A DNA stretch of 23,965 bases from an uncultured Tidjanibacter sp. (GTDB lineage Bacteria > Bacteroidota > Bacteroidia > Bacteroidales > Rikenellaceae), in contig CAKUKW010000006.1 of assembly GCA_934663885.1 (NCBI GenBank), positions 1 to 23,965 of the forward strand, read 5' to 3'. This document shows, piece after piece, positions 7,535-16,100 of the stretch (position 1 is the stretch's first letter; every line of letters begins with the position of its first letter). The notes beneath the pieces are model-generated. The model was not told where the DNA came from. It made no database searches and was given only the letters and a program-made list of their open reading frames with translations. The translations under genes were made by a program, and so were the position numbers.

Positions 7535-8155
7535 ATGTCTGTAAAAATCAGATTAGCGCGGCATGGTAAGAAAGGTTATGCTTTCTACCACATAGTCGTA
7601 GCGGACAGCAGGGCGCCACGCGATGGTAAATTTATCGAAAAGATCGGTACCTATAACCCGAACACTAATCCTGCTACAATCGACCTGAACTTCGATAAGG
7701 CCCTGGATTGGCTCCAGAAAGGCGCGCAGCCTACGGATACCGCCAGGACTATCCTTTCCGAAAATGGGGTTATGTATAAGAAACACCTTCTGGGCGGTGT
7801 TGCCAAGGGTGCTTTCGACGAAGCTGCCGCAAACGCCAAGTTCGACAAATGGATGAGCGAAAAGAACGCCCAGATCTCCGCCAAGAACCAGAAACTCAGC
7901 AGTGACAAGAGGGCAGCCGAAAAAGCGCGCCTCGCAGCAGAGGAGAAAGTGAAAGAAGAGAAAGCCAAAGCTATAGCCGCGAAGAAAGCCGAGGCTGCAG
8001 CTGAAGCATCTGAAGAAGCCGAAGAGGCTCCCGCAGTAGAGGAAGCACAGGAAGAAGAGTCTCCTGCAGTAGAGGAAGCTCCCGTAGCGGAACAGCCCGC
8101 AGAGGAGGCACCGGCGGTTGAAGAACAGCCGGCCGAAGAGCCCGCAGCTGAATAA
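7535..8155 (+). CDS. rpsP: 30S ribosomal protein bS16 with long acidic C-terminal tail
   Basis: bS16 binds 16S rRNA and is needed for assembly of the small subunit. Residues 1-85 are the conserved domain (start [11 protein letters not shown], then [25 protein letters not shown] in part). A further ~120 residues follow: a Lys/Ala/Glu helix-prone segment (about 110-165), then an acidic, proline-containing low-complexity tail with repeated [12 protein letters not shown] blocks. Total length is 206, versus about 80-90 for the compact bS16 of E. coli; an Ala/Glu-rich extension is usual in Bacteroidetes. The gene has its own promoter and terminator. rimM follows downstream on the same strand, as in many bacteria, but apparently with its own promoter. 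Confidence 0.95.
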   Translation: MSVKIRLARHGKKGYAFYHIVVADSRAPRDGKFIEKIGTYNPNTNPATIDLNFDKALDWLQKGAQPTDTARTILSENGVMYKKHLLGGVAKGAFDEAAANAKFDKWMSEKNAQISAKNQKLSSDKRAAEKARLAAEEKVKEEKAKAIAAKKAEAAAEASEEAEEAPAVEEAQEEESPAVEEAPVAEQPAEEAPAVEEQPAEEPAAE

Positions 8156-8197
8156 TCCGGGAATAAGGGCGGTATTATATTTGCTGCCATATCCATA

Positions 8198-8228
8198 AAA
8201 AGGGGAACCGTCAGGTTCCCCTTTGTTA
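8198..8228 (+). terminator. Terminator of rpsP
   Basis: An 11-bp perfect stem (8199-8209 with 8214-8224) with a GTCA tetraloop. The U-rich part is short, but A-tract and U-tract lie within the stem ends. It lies 43 bp past the stop codon. Confidence 0.85.
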
Positions 8229-8356
8229 TATGTCGCCGTAAAATATTATATTTAAATAACATATGGTATGCCTCGGCATAGATCCGTCAAGAAAACCCGC
8301 CTTTGCTCTGCGCCCGCCTTTCTTTAATATTTACAGAATATAAGCCGTGACGAAGG

Positions 8357-8381
8357 AAAACTGTGGGTTAACCGCAGTTTT
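8357..8381. terminator. Hairpin, possibly a bidirectional terminator, before rimM
   Basis: AAAACTGTGG (8357-8366) pairs with CCGCAGTTTT (8372-8381), 10 bp with one G-U, loop GTTAA. The A- and T-tracts at the stem ends are typical of bidirectional terminators. It ends only 15 bp before the rimM -7 box, where a -33 element would be expected. Confidence 0.45.
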
Positions 8382-8396
8382 ATTCCCGGCTTGCAT

Positions 8397-8404
8397 TATA
8401 TTTG
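8397..8404 (+). promoter_or_regulatory. -7 element of the rimM promoter
   Basis: TATATTTG fits TAnnTTTG and lies 8 bp before the first ATG of rimM. No TTTG occurs about 20 bp upstream; that position is taken by the hairpin at 8357-8381. If used, the transcript would have almost no leader. Confidence 0.45.
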
Positions 8405-8411
8405 CATTTCA

Positions 8412-8969
8412 ATGGGCATGGAAAACAAAACGAAGCAGACGGTTGGTACCGGCGAAGGGCTGGTTCCCGTAGCCCGCATTTCGAAACTATTCGGAACAGG
8501 CGGCGGCGTTGTGCTCAACTTATATGATACCTTCCCTACCGACTATGATATCACGGAGCCTCTGTTCAATATAGTGGATGGACTCGAGGTACCGTTTTAT
8601 CCGGAAAAATTCAACCGCCGCGGCCGTTCCGGGGCATTGGTGGAATTTGCCGATATCGATACCCCGGAGAGGGCCGCCGAATTCACGGGAATGGAGCTTT
8701 CGCTCCGTTACGGGCCCGCGCAGGAAGAAGGCTGTGGTGAGGTTTATCTCGAGGATATGGTCGGTTTCTCGGCCAGATTCGAGGGCAATGACCTTCGAGG
8801 GACTATCGTAGGCTTCGTCGACAATGAACAAAATCCCCTTTTCACCCTCTCCATTAACGGTATTGAAGTATATATTCCCGCAGTGGACGAAATGGTAAGC
8901 GGCTTCGACCCCGATGCACGCGAGGTTACTTTCGACCTTCCTGAGGGCTTACTGGATCTCTATCTTTAA
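8412..8969 (+). CDS. rimM: Ribosome maturation factor RimM
   Basis: RimM assists maturation of the 30S head domain and contacts uS19. The 185-residue protein has the N-terminal RimM domain (VARISKLFGTGGGVVL, about 20-35) and the C-terminal PRC-barrel domain starting near DMVGFSA and ending DLPEGLLDLYL, a typical RimM ending. The reading frame opens at a TTG (8391), but the -7 box lies inside that extension, so the ATG at 8412 (or 8418) is more likely the start. Upstream is rpsP, the usual partner gene; trmD and rplS, often next, are not here. Confidence 0.9.
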   Translation: MGMENKTKQTVGTGEGLVPVARISKLFGTGGGVVLNLYDTFPTDYDITEPLFNIVDGLEVPFYPEKFNRRGRSGALVEFADIDTPERAAEFTGMELSLRYGPAQEEGCGEVYLEDMVGFSARFEGNDLRGTIVGFVDNEQNPLFTLSINGIEVYIPAVDEMVSGFDPDAREVTFDLPEGLLDLYL

Positions 8970-9075
8970 AATAGGTTTTCCTAAATTTACTATTTATTTT
9001 TTTGGGGCATGTTTGTGTTTTCCAGGAAGATATGTTATAACAATCCCCAATCAATTTAAACATTTATCCTGATAA

Positions 9076-9107
9076 TTGTGTAAAACAGTCTTTTTTTGTT
9101 ATATTTA
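9076..9107 (+). promoter_or_regulatory. Possible promoter of the surface lipoprotein gene
   Basis: TTG at 9076-9078, a 21-bp spacer and TATATTTA at 9100-9107 (one mismatch to TAnnTTTG), in an AT-rich region 36 bp before the ATG. Confidence 0.35.
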
Positions 9108-9142
9108 CATTCAATATTTTTAACCTTAATTAAACGAATATC

Positions 9143-10405
9143 ATGAAAAAGATTATCAGTTATCTACTTGCAGTTGCCGCTGTGGCTTTATTTGCAGGGT
9201 GTGATAATGAAAAAACGCAATCCACGGAATTTCAGGTAAAAACCATTGAAATCACTGATATTACCGAAACGACTGCAAAAACAGGAGGGAAAGTTACTTC
9301 CGAGAAAAACGTGGACATAACTGATCGGGGTGTTTGTTGGAGTACTTCTCCGAATCCTACCACGGAAGATAGTAAAACCACGGACGGTAAAGGTCTCGGG
9401 GAGTTTACTTCGGAGATAAGCGGATTAAAGCCTGAAACGAAATATTATGTAAGGGCGTATGCGGTAAGCGATACGGCTGTCAGATATGGAGAAGAACTCT
9501 CTTTTACAACTGAAACCGCGATCCCTGTTGTCGAAACCATGGGAATTACGGAAATTACCGACATTTCTGCAAAAGCTAAAGGACATATCAATGTCGACAC
9601 CGCTGATATTACGGAAGCCGGCTTCTGCTGGGGTACTGCTGAAAACCCCGGAACAGACGGAATGAAAGCAACGGGAACCTATGACGGTTCTGATTTCTTA
9701 GCGGATATTACGGACCTTCAGCCGGAAACGACTTATTTCATAAGGGCTTATGCTGTCAGGGGCGGTGAAACGCATTACGGAGAGCAGCTCTCCTTTATCA
9801 CCCTCGAGCCCTCTGCTTACGATTCGGGGATAAGCAATATTACAGGTAACATCGATCTGCCGGAAATGGTGGGCGACGGTATGGCCGAATGCTTTGAAGA
9901 TTATTTTTCCGAAGATTCTTATTACTGGAGTATGATAATTTACAGTGAAGGTAAAATGGGTCTGCCCGACGACGAGATACAACTTGAATTCAGTACGCCG
10001 ATAAACGACATGAATACGATACCCGAAGGAAGGTACCCCATCGCCCGTAATATCCAGGAAGGTGCCGTAAATACCGCCGACCCGGGCAATCGCGACGAAG
10101 ATAGTTATGACTGGGGCTGTTGGTATTTCTTCCATGACGGGGAGAATTATACCAAGGAAGCAGGAGCAGTCGGGGGTAAAGGATTTGTCGACGTGGAGCT
10201 GGTGGACGGTTCCGGTGAAATGGCCGAATATAAAATAAGCTTCGAGTTTTACGATACGAACGGATACAAGATCACAGGTACGCTCGAAGGGTTTATACTG
10301 AATTTTTCGGCTACGGAAGAGAGCACGGTAACTACCCTGACAGTCCAAAACCCGAAGACCGCCCGCGCGAAAGCGAAGTTCGACGCCAAAAAGAGCAGAA
10401 TGTAA
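9143..10405 (+). CDS. Lipoprotein with two fibronectin III-like repeats
   Basis: A 420-residue exported lipoprotein: signal sequence ending LFAGC with lipidated Cys20. Two tandem domains of about 95 residues follow (about 35-127 and 130-225). Each has the same order of motifs: an ITDITETTAKTGGKV-like start, ITDRGVCW / ITEAGFCWGT, then LKPETKYYVRAYAV / LQPETTYFIRAYAV, and YGEELSFTT / YGEQLSFIT. This is the fibronectin type III-like pattern common in Bacteroidales surface lipoproteins. The remaining ~195 residues form a domain rich in Trp, Tyr and acidic residues that I do not recognise. The last 20 residues are strongly basic, unusual for an acidic lipoprotein. It stands alone between its own possible promoter and a strong terminator. 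Function unknown; cell-surface binding is a guess. Confidence 0.85.
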   Translation: MKKIISYLLAVAAVALFAGCDNEKTQSTEFQVKTIEITDITETTAKTGGKVTSEKNVDITDRGVCWSTSPNPTTEDSKTTDGKGLGEFTSEISGLKPETKYYVRAYAVSDTAVRYGEELSFTTETAIPVVETMGITEITDISAKAKGHINVDTADITEAGFCWGTAENPGTDGMKATGTYDGSDFLADITDLQPETTYFIRAYAVRGGETHYGEQLSFITLEPSAYDSGISNITGNIDLPEMVGDGMAECFEDYFSEDSYYWSMIIYSEGKMGLPDDEIQLEFSTPINDMNTIPEGRYPIARNIQEGAVNTADPGNRDEDSYDWGCWYFFHDGENYTKEAGAVGGKGFVDVELVDGSGEMAEYKISFEFYDTNGYKITGTLEGFILNFSATEESTVTTLTVQNPKTARAKAKFDAKKSRM

Positions 10406-10426
10406 ATTATATCGCAATTCCATAAT

Positions 10427-10460
10427 AAAGGGATGCCTGAACGGGCGTCCCTTTTGTTTT
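10427..10460 (+). terminator. Terminator of the lipoprotein gene
   Basis: An 11-bp stem with one G-U (10427-10437 with 10444-10454), a 6-nt loop, then TTTTGTTTT-like tract. It shows that the open frame in front of dxs from 10433 is not coding. Confidence 0.85.
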
Positions 10461-10495
10461 CAGTACCGCTTGGGGTATTTAATCCTTTAATTGCC

Positions 10496-10503
10496 TATCT
10501 TTG
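10496..10503 (+). promoter_or_regulatory. Distal -7 element upstream of dxs
   Basis: TATCTTTG matches TAnnTTTG. A TTG at 10470-10472 lies 23 bp upstream, slightly further than the ideal. A transcript from here would carry a leader of about 165 nt before dxs. Confidence 0.5.
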
Positions 10504-10542
10504 CGGCAAAAGACGCGGTTTAGATAGGATGCGCCGAGGGCA

Positions 10543-10615
10543 ATCGTGCCTTACGATATGGAAGCGGATGTTACTTCCTCCGCTTTATCCGTACGGCGCT
10601 TTGCGCCGATTACGG
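10543..10615 (+). promoter_or_regulatory. Three tandem hairpins in the dxs leader
   Basis: ATCGT/ACGAT (10543-10547 with 10553-10557), AAGCGGA/TCCGCTT (10562-10568 with 10579-10585), and CCGTACGGCGC with GCGCCG-AT-TACGG (10589-10599 with 10603-10615, 2-nt bulge). They follow each other closely between the two promoters. I recognise no known riboswitch. Confidence 0.4.
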
Positions 10616-10634
10616 GCTCCGGTCAGTGAGCTCG

Positions 10635-10666
10635 TTTGGGAAAGCAAACTCGGTTCGCTATCTTTG
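10635..10666 (+). promoter_or_regulatory. Proximal Bacteroidetes-type promoter of dxs
   Basis: TTTG (10635-10638), a 20-bp spacer and TATCTTTG (10659-10666) match the consensus exactly. Transcription would start about 10672, only a few bases before the ATG at 10676. Confidence 0.75.
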
Positions 10667-10675
10667 CTGTTCGAC

Positions 10676-12577
10676 ATGCAGCCCCAGATGGTAAAGACCG
10701 GATATAAATACCTTGACAGCATAAACTCGCCGGAGGATCTGAAAAAGATACCCGCGAAGGAGCTTCCCGTGCTGGCGGGCGAGATACGCGATTTTATGGT
10801 CAGCGAGCTTTCCGTCAATCCCGGACACCTGGGCTCGAGCCTGGGGGCCGTGGAGCTCGCCATTGCCCTACATTACGTATTCGATACTCCTGAGGATAAG
10901 GTGGTATGGGACGTAGGGCACCAGGCTTATGCTCACAAGATCCTTACCGGCCGCCGCGAGCAGTTTCATACGAACCGCAAACTCGGAGGTATCAGCGGTT
11001 TCCCCAAAATGAGCGAGAGCGAGTACGACGCTTTTGGTGCCGGGCATGCATCGGTTTCGATTTCGGCCGCCCTCGGCATGGCGCAGGCCAACAAACTCAA
11101 AGGCATGGACGAAGACGTTATTGCCGTAATAGGCGATGGGGCGATGACCGGCGGGCTGGCCTACGAGGGACTCAACAATGCGGGAGCGTCTAATGCCGAC
11201 ATACTGGTCATCCTCAATGACAACGACATGGCTATCAGCCCCAATGTGGGAGCTATGAAAGAGTACCTGATGAGGATAACAACATCAAAAAGGTATAATA
11301 GGATCAAAAACAATATCTGGAACGCGACTTCCCGGGTTCCGTGGCTCAGGCACGGCCTTCAGCACATGGGCAATATCATAAAGCAGGGAATTTTCCGCCG
11401 GAGCAATCTTTTCGAAAGCCTCAACTTCCGCTACTTCGGGCCCGTGGACGGTCATGATATAAAATCACTGATAAGGGTTCTCGGCGACCTGAAGCGGTTG
11501 CAGGGCCCCCGGATCCTCCATATAGTTACCAGCAAGGGCAAGGGATACGCTCCCGCTGAACAGGATCCTCCCGTATGGCACGCTCCCGGATGTTTCGATC
11601 CCCGTACGGGGGAACTGTCCGATAAGCCATGCTCGGATAAACCCGCCAAATACCAGGACGTTTTCGGCTACACGCTGCTGGAACTGGCGCGAATGGATGA
11701 CAGGGTCGTCGGGGTAACGCCCGCCATGCTGACGGGTAGCTCCATGGATATTCTGATGAAAGAGATGCCGGAAAGGTGTTTCGACGTGGGTATAGCGGAA
11801 GGCCATGCCGTGACTTTTTCCGCAGGGCTCGCCGCCGCCGGGTTGCGTCCTTTCTGCAACATATACTCTACTTTCATGCAACGGGCCTATGACAACGTTA
11901 TCCATGATGTTGCGCTACAGGGCCTTCCCGTCATAATGTGCCTCGACAGGGCCGGAATCGTAGGGGAGGACGGAACCACCCACCAGGGGGCCTTCGACCT
12001 CGCTTTCCTGCGTTCGGTGCCGGGAATCGTAGTGGCCGCCCCGCTGAATGAAACCGAGCTAAGGGATATGATGTACACAGCATTGTGTTCCGATGTACCC
12101 TTTGCGATACGTTATCCACGCGGCAGGGGGGCCGGGGCCGACTGGTCGGGGGCCTTCCACGGGCAGGAAATCGGGAAGGGACAAATACTGGACGAAGGCT
12201 CGGACATTGCTGTAATTACGATAGGTACCGTGGGTAATATGGCTGCCGAAGCTATTGCCAGGGCAAAAGTAGAGGGAATCTCAGTCGCACATATAGACCT
12301 GCGGTATGCAAAACCGCTCGACGAAGAGCTCCTGCATTATGCCGGCAATAAATTCAATCGCATAATAACTGTCGAGGATGGTGTGATATCCGGCGGTATA
12401 GGAAGCGCCGTAATGGAATTTTTCAGCGACAACGGCTATGACGTCAATATTAGGCGTATGGGGATCGGCGACTTTTTCGTACAGCACGGAACTCCCGCAG
12501 AGCTTTACCACCTGTGCGGATATGACGCCGAGGCTATCTATGAGGCGATCAGGGAGATTTCCCTTTCCGGGCTATAA
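10676..12577 (+). CDS. dxs: 1-deoxy-D-xylulose-5-phosphate synthase Dxs
   Basis: Dxs condenses pyruvate and glyceraldehyde 3-phosphate, the first step of the MEP isoprenoid pathway, with thiamine diphosphate. With the ATG at 10676 it has 633 residues, normal for the family. Motifs: a HLGSSLGAVELAIALHYVF start (His for substrate binding), the ThDP/Mg motif GDGAMTGG with NNAG (about 153-170), LNDNDMAISPN, DVGIAEGHA with the catalytic Glu (about 376), and DRAGIVGEDGTTHQG. The transketolase C-terminal domain completes it. The same frame is open to 10433, but that part overlaps a terminator and a promoter and is not Dxs-like. An ATG at 10688 is an alternative start; in either case the proximal promoter leaves a very short leader. 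Confidence 0.95.
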   Translation: MQPQMVKTGYKYLDSINSPEDLKKIPAKELPVLAGEIRDFMVSELSVNPGHLGSSLGAVELAIALHYVFDTPEDKVVWDVGHQAYAHKILTGRREQFHTNRKLGGISGFPKMSESEYDAFGAGHASVSISAALGMAQANKLKGMDEDVIAVIGDGAMTGGLAYEGLNNAGASNADILVILNDNDMAISPNVGAMKEYLMRITTSKRYNRIKNNIWNATSRVPWLRHGLQHMGNIIKQGIFRRSNLFESLNFRYFGPVDGHDIKSLIRVLGDLKRLQGPRILHIVTSKGKGYAPAEQDPPVWHAPGCFDPRTGELSDKPCSDKPAKYQDVFGYTLLELARMDDRVVGVTPAMLTGSSMDILMKEMPERCFDVGIAEGHAVTFSAGLAAAGLRPFCNIYSTFMQRAYDNVIHDVALQGLPVIMCLDRAGIVGEDGTTHQGAFDLAFLRSVPGIVVAAPLNETELRDMMYTALCSDVPFAIRYPRGRGAGADWSGAFHGQEIGKGQILDEGSDIAVITIGTVGNMAAEAIARAKVEGISVAHIDLRYAKPLDEELLHYAGNKFNRIITVEDGVISGGIGSAVMEFFSDNGYDVNIRRMGIGDFFVQHGTPAELYHLCGYDAEAIYEAIREISLSGL

Positions 12578-12877
12578 GCCTTTATTCCGGCTTCAGCACT
12601 CCATTATTTTATGTTTCTTTGGGCTTTTTTCTGATTTTAAAATGATGAAGAGGCGCCTGTACCGCGGCAGGTCCGGGTATGGTGATTTTGATATGAGAAT
12701 ATCCCCTGATTTTATTGCTTCTCCTGGTCGATGAATAATTTTTTGAATTGGAACGGACTCCGGGGCACCCTATAATAATGTGCAAGATCGCATCATTTTG
12801 AAATAATTCACTATATTTGCACTCCACCGGTTGAAAATAAGAGTGTATTTAATTATCACCTGATTTTATGGCAAAAT
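12578..12877. other. Intergenic region between dxs and tRNA-Leu
   Basis: 300 bases without a supportable gene. A weak AAGCC/GGCTT hairpin directly at the dxs stop (12576-12593) lacks a U-tract. A 30-codon ATG frame (12642-12734) has no supporting features. The right end holds the -7 box of the tRNA gene. Confidence 0.5.
12812..12819 (+). promoter_or_regulatory. -7 element of the tRNA-Leu promoter
   Basis: TATATTTG, a TAnnTTTG match 58 bp before the tRNA. A TTTG lies only 11 bp upstream (12797-12800), not at the ideal distance. Confidence 0.45.
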
Positions 12878-12959
12878 GCCCGGATGGCGGAATCGGTAGA
12901 CGCGCTGGTCTCAAACACCAGTGGAGCAATCCGTGCCGGTTCGATCCCGGCTCCGGGTA
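12878..12959 (+). tRNA. tRNA-Leu (anticodon CAA)
   Basis: A complete cloverleaf: acceptor GCCCGGA/TCCGGGT with a terminal G-U, anticodon stem CTGGT/ACCAG (12905-12909, 12917-12921) around loop CTCAAAC with anticodon CAA at 12912-12914, a long variable arm typical of a class II tRNA, and T arm GCCGG-TTCGATC-CCGGC. Discriminator is A (12959). It reads UUG codons. The CCA end is not encoded (the next bases are CA). Confidence 0.95.
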
Positions 12960-12961
12960 CA

Positions 12962-12993
12962 AGAAGCCCTTTCGGATTTCCGAAAGGGCTTCT
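12962..12993 (+). terminator. Terminator-like hairpin after tRNA-Leu
   Basis: A perfect 14-bp stem (12962-12975 with 12980-12993) with loop ATTT starts two bases after the tRNA. The following tract, CATTTGG, is weakly U-rich. Confidence 0.7.
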
Positions 12994-13150
12994 CATTTGG
13001 TTTATTCTTACTCTCGAATTGTTACCGGCCATTTCTCTTTTTACTTATATTCCCGTTAGGAAATAATTCGTCCGTAAAGGCACTCATTACATATTGAGGA
13101 TATTTATCTGCCTTTTCCTACACAGTATAAATGGCCGTATCACACTTTTT

Positions 13151-16100
13151 CTAATTAATGCTCTTCACGCAACGGACAGCGGCATAGGCCAAAATATTGC
13201 TGGTCTTCGTCTGCGTTTCAAAATAATAACCCGTCGGAGTAAAAACATTCAGAGCATGTACATTACCCGACCCGTCTTCCGTCATGGTCCACGTCATCCC
13301 GTTGTTATTCTCCGCAGGCGGAAGCAAATCGATCTTCTGGAAACTGTTTCCCCATGACATACCCTTGTATCCCCCAAAAGTCGTTTCCATCGTTCCTCCC
13401 AGCAGCCAGATCAGTTGCAACTCACGAAGGGTAGGCAACCGCCAGCCTGTTCCCTTATCAGTACAGGTTTTCTGCGCGACTGTCCATGTCCTGTCGCTGT
13501 AGTCCACACCCGGTACCGTATTGGTATTCTCGACCAGCAGCTTAGCGGCGACGCGGTTGTCCGTTCCGGCTGGAATGCCGTTCGTCGAAAGAAGAGCCGA
13601 CGGATCGACCCCATTGCTTCCGTTGCGGGAAACGATCAGCGTACCGCTGATCCCGGAGGCGGTGTCCGTAAATGAAGGTGTAAGATATGGGTACTGCGTT
13701 GTTCCCGAAGGTATGTCTCTTACACACCTCAGTGTAGCCTGCCAATTTTCCGTGGTGCTTACATAGGCGTTGAACGTAGTTTGAGGCTCATTGAATATAT
13801 AGCCCCAATGGTACCCGGTATAACTGGGGGTCGAGGTCCAATAACGGTAATTGTTATACCATTTCTCCCCACCGGTCGACCCGCTGCCGCCAAGTGCATC
13901 AACGTATATAAAAGAAAGCATGAGTTCGTTGATGGTCGGGATACGCCAGCCCGCACCGAGCCTTTCGCACTGGCTATTTGCGGTTTCAAGTGACATATAG
14001 GTCGCACTGGCGTCAGCGTTGGAATACACCTTCCTGTTTACATAAAAATATGAATTTTGCCCCGCGGTAGTATAATAGAGGGGGTCGACGGCTTTCAAAA
14101 CCAGGTTTCTCGTTATGAAAAACGGGAAATAGTCGTCATCGCTACCGGGTCCGCGCTCGTAAAGGTTGGTGTCATCCCTAACGCCATTACCACCCGCGGT
14201 GTGCATCAGACTCCTGAATGTAACCCTGACCGTTCCGGTTTTACCCGGCTCCCATTCCCCGGTCGGGAAATTGAGGTAATAACGGCCTTCAGCCCCAACA
14301 AGGTCGGTTCCGATTTCGACCTGCGGAGCCCAGTTATAAATAATGTTTGGTTTATTGATCATATTCGATGTCCCGATACGGATATCCTGGTTGGTTGTTC
14401 CGAGTAACCCGGTATTGCCGATTTCCTCAACGTTCACTATCTCCCAGTTTGTATTGGCGCCCAGATCCAGGGTATGGACCGGTCCTAACTCCAGTTCGTA
14501 TGTTTCCGTGTTTTCCGTCGGCGTATAATTGTAAAATTTAAACGACAACAGTCCCTGGTTGAGCGGGAATAGTTTATTGCCAATGTATCTGCCGCCACCG
14601 TCATACATATTGAAGTATATGATATCCCAACGCCAATTTTCATTCCCCGCTTTCGGTTGAATGGTGATCGCCTGTATTCCATTGGTCAAGGGAGCTTTGC
14701 CGTAATCGCCGTCGGGAATACTCGGGGTAAAAGAGACATATTCCATCGGAACGCTGCTACCGAACCCACCCCTTGGCTGCAGCCAGGCTTCGATGCCCCC
14801 GGTCGTCCACATGACGTATACGGTTTGAGGCTCGGGATCGCCCAGGGTGGTGGGGTCTTCCATCGGGAAAAATAAACCGTTGTCCAATACGTTTCCGTAA
14901 GCATCCATGAAACGGATCATTCCCGGCTCATTCACCGACTGCGTTACGGTAACCCGATGCGACAGGCGGCCTGCCGTCACCGTAATGGTTTCGGTGCGGG
15001 AAGATCCGACCGCGGCATCGTAATACGGGATTCGCAATACGAAACTATTGTCCTGGTTCGGCAGACCGGAGGCAGTGCTTGTCCCGTCACGGAATGTAAG
15101 CCATGACCCGCCCGGTATCTCAGCCTTCCATCCCCCCGGGGAATCCGTATAGACGTCGACTATATAGGAGTCGATATAATATTGGTTCAATTCAATTTCC
15201 GGCTCCCCTACACCCAACATGTATTGTCCATTGTAGACCACGCTGGTGAGTTTTTCCTGGCTTCCGTATGTTATCAGCCGGACAGTAAGGTGGCTCATCA
15301 CCCTGTATGAATTGATAGCTTCCGTTATGTTGCCATAGCCCACGCCGGCTGCGTGCTGGATATCGACGATGTATTTATAGTTCCGTTTCAACGGTACATA
15401 GGTCTCCGAACCAGGCGCCATAAAGTCTATCCTGTAGTAGCCGGAGATGCCGCTGCCTCTCTTTCCCTTAACTATCAGGCAAACGGCGTCCTTACGGCTG
15501 GAATCAGTATCGTTCGTACCGTCCGCCGCCGCGGGAGCCTCGAACGTGTAAATTTCTCCCGTGTAACTGTTCGACCCATTGACCGGATAAGTGAGTTTAG
15601 TTGTTTCTCCGGTCTGTTTTCCGCTGGTGGACGGGATATTGGGAATAGAAGTATAGTCCACCTGTCCGTCGGTATCCCAACCGGGAGCAATGTAACCGTT
15701 CGTATTGTAATTTACCAGGTAAACCTCCTCCACCGTAAAGTCCGACGCGGAATTCAGTACGTCGATCCGGGCAAGCATACGCGTCAACGGAATGGGAGTA
15801 CCGATAACCATCGATGTGTTAATTCTCGGTACCAACGTTTCCCCGTACATCGGGACCGGCGTGTAACCCGTCACGGATGCGCCGTTGACCGGCCAGTTAC
15901 CGGTCGAAGAGTAGCTCAGCATTTCCATGACCTGAGCCTTGTTTTTCCCTGCAAATCCCGATGCTATAGAGGAAAGCGAGCTGTTTGCCACTACCACGAT
16001 CCGGGTTGAGGCGCTGGTTGAAGCGAGTGTCGCCGTAAATTGCGCCACTGTACTGACGCTCAGGTTCTGTGAGACATCCGTTGCTTCGACCCATTGAAGA

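Noticed and set aside
10433..10675. N-terminal extension of dxs, 81 codons in frame
   Set aside because: It begins inside the terminator of the previous gene, contains two promoter-like boxes and three hairpins, and does not resemble Dxs.
12642..12734. 30-codon ORF between dxs and tRNA-Leu
   Set aside because: No ribosome-binding signal, no recognisable sequence and no promoter of its own.
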